DNA from: JBBQQK01 sp038216025 | GTDB lineage: Bacteria; Patescibacteriota; UBA1384; XYA2-FULL-43-10; 1-14-0-10-43-13 | Direction: 5' to 3' | DNA: 9,306 nt | NCBI GenBank assembly: GCA_038216025.1 | Contig: JBBQQK010000041.1 | Coordinates: 1-9,306, forward strand | In this document: positions 6,020-9,306 of the stretch, piece by piece | Layout of the letters: each line of letters opens with the position of its first letter | Numbering within the stretch: the first letter of the stretch is position 1 | Notes under the pieces: model-generated | What the model was told of the DNA's origin: nothing | The model's database searches: none | What the model saw: only the letters and a program-made list of their open reading frames with translations | Made by a program: the position numbers and the translations under genes

Positions 6020-7807
6020 TTACTTGGCAAAATGCTTTAGAAAGTCGTCTGCATCGATAGTTTCATTCTTAAGCAGAGAATCCGATATCTTTTCCATGAT
6101 TTCTTTATGAGATCGAATGATCTCTCTGGATTTCCGTTGACCTTTTTGAATAAGTGAAGAAACTTCTTCGTCAATTAAATTGGCTATTTTTTCGCTATAA
6201 TTTCTGTGTTCGGTATATTCTTTACCCAAGAAAGGCATTTCTTCTCTGTGACCGTAAGTTTGAGGCCCGAGGCGCTCACTCATACCAAATTCGGTAATCA
6301 TCTTGCGAGCTATCTGGGTAGCTCTCTTTAAATCACTTTGCGCACCGGTGGTAATATTCTCCGGACCAAAGAATTCTTCTTCCGCGACACGTCCGCCAAG
6401 CAGAGAGGCGATTTTATCCTCAAATCTTGCCTTAGTTTCAAGCTTTCTTTCTTCCGAAGGCATGTTCCAAGTGTAACCAAGTGCCATTCCTCGTGAAATG
6501 ATAGAGATTTTATGCACAGGATCAGCGTTTGGTAGAAGATGGGAAACGACAGCATGACCAGCTTCGTGGTAAGCAGTGATTTTCTTTTCCCGTTCGGAAA
6601 GCACTTTAGATTTTCGCTCAGGCCCCATCATCACTTTTTCTATAGCATGGTCCATATCTCTCTGATTGATTTCCTTCTTGTCTTCCCTTGCCGCCAAGAT
6701 AGCGGCTTCGTTGGCCAAGTTTCTCAAATCAGCTCCCGAAAAGCCTGAAGTTGTGGCAGCAATTCGCTCCAAATCCACTTCCTTGATCGGTTTGTTTTTA
6801 GTGTGAACCTTCAATATCTGTTCGCGCTCTTTTCTGTCCGGCAAATCGATTACAACCTGGCGATCAAAACGGCCTGGTCTTAGCAAGGCGGGATCAAGGA
6901 CATCCGGCCGATTTGTAGCGGCAAGAACGATAACATTATCATTGGACTCGAAACCATCCATCTCAACTAAAATTTGATTTAAGGTCTGCTCTCTTTCATC
7001 GTGGGATCCGCCCAAACCGGCGCCTCTTTGTCTGCCGACAGCATCTAGCTCGTCTATAAAGATAATTGCAGGAGCGTTTCTCTTTGCTTTGGTGAATAGA
7101 TCACGCACGCGAGAAGCTCCAACCCCGACAAACATTTCAACAAATTCCGATGCGGAAATAGAAAAGAATGGGACTTCAGCTTCACCCGCCACAGCTCTGG
7201 CAAGTAATGTTTTGCCCGTTCCTGGAGGCCCCACCAAAAGAATGCCACGAGGAATTTCCGCTCCAAGATCTCTGTATTTCTTTGGATTCTTTAGAAAGTC
7301 GACTACCTCAACCAATTCTTGTTTAGATTCAACTGATCCAGCTACGTCTTTGAAAGTTACCTTGGTATTGCCCATAAAAAGCTTAGCGGTAGATTTACCA
7401 AAGGATAAAGCTTTTGAATTCGCCCCTTGAGCAGATCTCATCATAAAGAAGATAAAACCGCCTATAAGTAAAATGGGTAATATAATTGAAAGAATAGAGT
7501 ATACAGCGGCAGTACCGGATGTGTCTTGTATATCGATACTCACCTTGTCAGGAGTGATACCATAATCTTTCAAGCCAATATTGGGCTCCTTGTAAGCTTC
7601 AATTTTACCGTTATCTTTGATATCTGCAGTAACCAGATTATCTTTAACCGTCACCTTCTCAACTTCACCGCGCTCTACTTTTTGTGAAATTTCAGATATT
7701 GATACCTGCTTGACAGTTTCGTCTTTGCCGAAAAAGAAAGCGAAAGAGAAGACCAGAATTAATATGATAACAACCGGGTATATAAACGATTTTGAATTTT
7801 GCTTCAT
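6020..7807 (-). CDS. ftsH: ATP-dependent zinc metalloprotease FtsH
   Basis: Membrane-anchored AAA+ protease that extracts and degrades damaged or regulatory membrane and cytosolic proteins as a hexamer. At 595 residues it is slightly shorter than E. coli FtsH. A first membrane helix lies at about 9-26, a short extracytoplasmic domain at about 27-98, and a second helix at 101-123. The AAA module has Walker A GPPGTGKT (193-200), the pore motif FVG (226-228), Walker B IIFIDELD (248-255) and arginine fingers in the second region of homology (Arg310, Arg313). The protease has HEAGH (414-418) and the third zinc ligand Asp492 in TTGAQSDLKRAT. The ATG (7805-7807) follows AGG with a six-A spacer, a good ribosome site. 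It starts 18 bases after tilS, the classical bacterial gene order, so it is probably cotranscribed. Confidence 0.98.
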   Translation of the reverse strand: MKQNSKSFIYPVVIILILVFSFAFFFGKDETVKQVSISEISQKVERGEVEKVTVKDNLVTADIKDNGKIEAYKEPNIGLKDYGITPDKVSIDIQDTSGTAAVYSILSIILPILLIGGFIFFMMRSAQGANSKALSFGKSTAKLFMGNTKVTFKDVAGSVESKQELVEVVDFLKNPKKYRDLGAEIPRGILLVGPPGTGKTLLARAVAGEAEVPFFSISASEFVEMFVGVGASRVRDLFTKAKRNAPAIIFIDELDAVGRQRGAGLGGSHDEREQTLNQILVEMDGFESNDNVIVLAATNRPDVLDPALLRPGRFDRQVVIDLPDRKEREQILKVHTKNKPIKEVDLERIAATTSGFSGADLRNLANEAAILAAREDKKEINQRDMDHAIEKVMMGPERKSKVLSEREKKITAYHEAGHAVVSHLLPNADPVHKISIISRGMALGYTWNMPSEERKLETKARFEDKIASLLGGRVAEEEFFGPENITTGAQSDLKRATQIARKMITEFGMSERLGPQTYGHREEMPFLGKEYTEHRNYSEKIANLIDEEVSSLIQKGQRKSREIIRSHKEIMEKISDSLLKNETIDADDFLKHFAK

Positions 7808-7825
7808 TTTTTTCCTAATTTAAAT

Positions 7826-8803
7826 TTATCTAATAAATATAATTTTACCATCTCGAAGCTCAAATCGCAACGAATGGGGGAGTATTTTGTGTTTTTTCCC
7901 AACTCCGCATATAAGTATGTTTTCAACTTCTTTAATATGTTTTATATTAATGTCGTCTAAATCGGCTATATTTTCAATAGCAATTCTTAAAATTGCTCTC
8001 CTTATTGCAGGATGGTAAACAATCCACTCTTTTCTATCAATTAAAATATGCCCTTTATCGGGTCGGGAAGCAATCTTATTGAAGATTTTATTGGCCTCCT
8101 CGTCTATATAGTCGTAATCGTCTCTGATCATTCCGATGCTATCGCTAATAGTGCTGATCAAATTGGGATTCACTTGCATAAGTAGGGGAATAACCTTAAG
8201 TCTAATAAAATTCCTTGTATACTTCAATTGGAAATTAGTACGATCATCTATAAAATTTACATTTTTCTCTTTTAAATATAGCTCTATCTCTTTTCTGCTG
8301 GTGAAGAGTAGGGGACGGAGGTAATTTTTTCTCATAAGGGGAATTGAGCGTAATCCTCGCAAGCCAGAACCGCGGACAAGCTGCAAAAAGAAGGTTTCGA
8401 TTAAATCATTTGCATTGTGGCCGATTGCTAATTTTGCTCCCCTTCTATCTTGAAGAATATTTTCAAAGAACAGATAACGGGCGATTCTTGCCTCTTCTTC
8501 ATTTTTAAACGAATTAGAAGCGGGAGCAGAGCCGATTATGCACTCTATCCCCCATTCTCTACATTTTTTTTCAACGAACTGCTCATCCCTGTCGCTCTCC
8601 TCTCCCCTAAGCCGATGATTGTAATGACAAGCGTAAATTCCTAAATCTAATTCGCTTTTCAGCTGCAACAACAAAAACAGCAGACTTATTGAATCTGCTC
8701 CACCGCTTACCGCGACAATCACTCTATCCCCCTTTTCGAGCAGTCTATTGTCCTTAATAGCGCCTAGAACCTTATACTCTAAAGATTTTTGAGACAATTT
8801 CAT
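7826..8803 (-). CDS. tilS: tRNA(Ile)-lysidine synthase TilS
   Basis: Uses ATP and lysine to convert C34 of the CAU anticodon of tRNA-Ile2 to lysidine, switching decoding from AUG to AUA. The PP-loop motif SGGADS is at 33-38, followed by the family stretch HYNHRLRGEESDRDE (60-74). The second nucleotide-site motif reads GHNANDLIET (128-137), where HHADDQAET-type sequences are usual, so it differs at two positions. RGSGLRGL, RPLLFTSRKEI and DDRTN...YTRNFIR are family-typical. At 325 residues it is close to short forms such as that of Aquifex and lacks most of the C-terminal domain of E. coli TilS. The ATG (8801-8803) has AGG about 10 bases upstream. A CAT-anticodon tRNA lies just upstream and could be its substrate. 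It probably heads the tilS-ftsH-murJ operon. Confidence 0.94.
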   Translation of the reverse strand: MKLSQKSLEYKVLGAIKDNRLLEKGDRVIVAVSGGADSISLLFLLLQLKSELDLGIYACHYNHRLRGEESDRDEQFVEKKCREWGIECIIGSAPASNSFKNEEEARIARYLFFENILQDRRGAKLAIGHNANDLIETFFLQLVRGSGLRGLRSIPLMRKNYLRPLLFTSRKEIELYLKEKNVNFIDDRTNFQLKYTRNFIRLKVIPLLMQVNPNLISTISDSIGMIRDDYDYIDEEANKIFNKIASRPDKGHILIDRKEWIVYHPAIRRAILRIAIENIADLDDINIKHIKEVENILICGVGKKHKILPHSLRFELRDGKIIFIR

Positions 8804-8845
8804 ATAAAAAAAGCCTATTACTTATTGCTTATGGTCATAGTCAAT

Positions 8846-8875
8846 ACTATACTTCTCCAATCTAGGCATAAACAA
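8846..8875 (-). promoter_or_regulatory. tilS: Candidate tilS operon promoter
   Basis: On the minus strand TATAGT (8846-8851, 5 of 6 to consensus) lies 18 bases after TTGTTT (8870-8875). It is the best -10 in the 100 bases between the tRNA and tilS, with a weak -35. An 8-bp inverted repeat, CTTATTGC (8821-8828) and GCAATAAG (8878-8885), brackets it. Confidence 0.4.
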
Positions 8876-8903
8876 TGGCAATAAGCCAAAACAAATTATT
8901 TCT

Positions 8904-8980
8904 TGGTAGCAGGAGTGGGATTTGAACCCACGACCCCAGGCTTATGAGTCCTGTGCTCTAACCAACTGAGCTACCCTGCC
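8904..8980 (-). tRNA. tRNA with CAT anticodon (elongator Met or Ile2)
   Basis: A 77-base cloverleaf with encoded CCA (8904-8906). The acceptor pairs GGCAGGG with TCCTGCT (G-U at both ends). The D stem is GCTC/GAGC and the T arm GTGGG-TTCAAAT-CCCAC, with discriminator A73. The anticodon CAT is at 8944-8946 in loop CTCATAA. The anticodon stem CAGGA/GCCTG has four good pairs, but position 31-39 is A opposite G. CAT can mean elongator Met or, after lysidine modification by TilS, Ile2. The body does not decide this for me. Its position just upstream of tilS makes Ile2 worth testing, while elongator Met remains at least as likely. Confidence 0.93.
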
Positions 8981-9014
8981 AAAATATTATGATACCTATC
9001 TTGCTATCTGGTTT

Positions 9015-9078
9015 TCTAACCAATCCCGACGATTCTGTCGGGACTCCGACCGCAGCGTCGGAGCTGAGCTACCCTGCC
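9015..9078 (-). pseudogene. tRNA remnant split in its D loop by a palindromic insert
   Basis: The first 15 bases of the neighbouring CAT tRNA (GGCAGGGTAGCTCAG) recur exactly at 9064-9078. The next nine tRNA bases (TTGGTTAGA) recur exactly at 9015-9023, displaced by a 40-base insert. After that the match ends, so anticodon, T arm and 3' end are missing. The flank before the tRNA start is also shared (AATAT, then one or two bases, then TGGCAGGG), pointing to a local duplication 98 bases away. It cannot make a normal tRNA. Confidence 0.85.
9024..9063. repeat. 40-base double-hairpin element inserted in the tRNA remnant
   Basis: Two abutting 20-base hairpins, each a 7-bp perfect stem with a 6-base loop. 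TCCCGAC (9024-9030) pairs with GTCGGGA (9037-9043), and CTCCGAC (9044-9050) with GTCGGAG (9057-9063). The element lies exactly between tRNA positions 15 and 16 of the remnant. The two hairpins resemble each other, suggesting a duplicated unit. It is GC-rich in an AT-rich spacer. Confidence 0.85.
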
Positions 9079-9090
9079 AGATATTAAAAA

Positions 9091-9212
9091 TCCAAGATGC
9101 AAGACACAATTCCAAACAATGATCAATTTCCAAACATTCACTAGCCAAAAATCTTGGTAATTGAAATTTTGTTAATTTGAAATTTATTTGGTTATGTTCC
9201 TTGTTTCTTGGA
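9091..9212. repeat. AT-rich imperfect long palindrome
   Basis: The outer arms are TCCAAGA-tg-CAAG (9091-9103) and CTTG-tt-TCTTGGA (9200-9212), 11 paired bases with one 2x2 internal loop. Inside are several near-complementary AATTTC/GAAATT and CCAAA/TTTGG runs that could extend the pairing. It fills much of the spacer between the two tRNAs, and I see no gene in it. Confidence 0.5.
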
Positions 9213-9216
9213 ATTT

Positions 9217-9237
9217 CCAAAAATCAAAGATTTTTGG
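9217..9237. other. 9-bp hairpin overlapping the initiator tRNA CCA end
   Basis: CCAAAAATC (9217-9225) pairs perfectly with GATTTTTGG (9229-9237) around AAA. On the minus strand its 5' arm starts with the tRNA CCA itself. No T-run follows, so a processing or repeat-derived structure is as likely as a terminator. CCAAAAATC recurs at 9145-9153. Confidence 0.5.
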
Positions 9238-9306
9238 TAGCGGGGGTTGGATTTGAACCAACGACCTTCTGGTTATGAGCCAGACGAGCTACCGGACTGC
9301 TCCACC
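9235..9306 (-). tRNA. Initiator tRNA-fMet, 5' end cut by window edge
   Basis: The sequence closely follows bacterial initiator tRNAs: GGTGGAGCAG (positions 6-15), a D arm with A11-U24, anticodon CAT (9275-9277) in loop CTCATAA, and T arm GTTGG-TTCAAAT-CCAAC. The 3' acceptor strand is CCCCGCT, then A73 and encoded CCA (9235-9237). Positions 1-5 fall outside the window, so the diagnostic 1-72 mismatch cannot be checked; base 72 is T. The anticodon stem is TCTGG/CCAGA, so only two of the three G-C pairs typical of initiators (29-31 with 39-41) are present; pair 29-41 is U-A. Confidence 0.95.

Noticed and set aside
7089..7430. Plus-strand 113-codon open frame opposite ftsH
   Set aside because: Antisense to the highly conserved AAA module; its openness follows from ftsH codon use.
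8996..9220. Minus-strand 74-codon open frame between the two tRNAs
   Set aside because: It runs through the AT-rich palindrome, the tRNA remnant and the double hairpin; no ribosome site or protein-like pattern.
9005..9237. CRISPR array or integron attC site
   Set aside because: No regularly spaced identical repeats, no cas or integrase gene, and the palindromes lack attC core-site layout.

Overview
This 9.3 kb window looks like a bacterial chromosome segment. Every gene I accept is on the minus strand, so transcription runs from high to low coordinates. The gene order tilS-ftsH-murJ, the very tight spacing, the small TilS without an evident C-terminal extension, and moderate-to-low GC fit a streamlined genome, possibly Patescibacteria/CPR. 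That assignment is an inference; no rRNA or other phylogenetic marker is present.

Layout in transcription order. At the right edge is an initiator tRNA (9235-9306) whose first five bases lie beyond the window. A 254-base spacer (8981-9234) follows. It holds a hairpin fused to the tRNA 3' end, an AT-rich imperfect palindrome, and a broken copy of the next tRNA split by a 40-base double-hairpin insert. Then comes an intact tRNA with anticodon CAT (8904-8980), elongator Met or Ile2. Next is tilS, then after 18 bases ftsH, then murJ, then a membrane-anchored protein of unknown function overlapping the murJ end by 14 bases. This block has housekeeping roles: tRNA decoding, membrane proteolysis and lipid II flipping.

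After a 96-base AT-rich gap comes a calcineurin-like metallophosphoesterase gene carrying an in-frame palindromic repeat of about 89 bases. A second palindromic repeat lies in the next gap (2863-2905). Then come nfo (endonuclease IV, base-excision repair) and a patatin-like serine lipase, coupled by a 4-base ATGA overlap. The last gene (29-1024) is a 331-residue protein I do not recognise. It has visibly higher GC than its neighbours and its own near-consensus sigma-70 promoter.

The core genes are ordinary. The interesting material is small palindromic elements at three places: inside a coding region, in an intergenic gap, and inside a tRNA remnant. Other points are unusual stem pairs in both tRNAs, the CAU-anticodon tRNA next to tilS, and the compositionally distinct orphan gene. 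I see no CRISPR array, transposase, integrase or defence operon.
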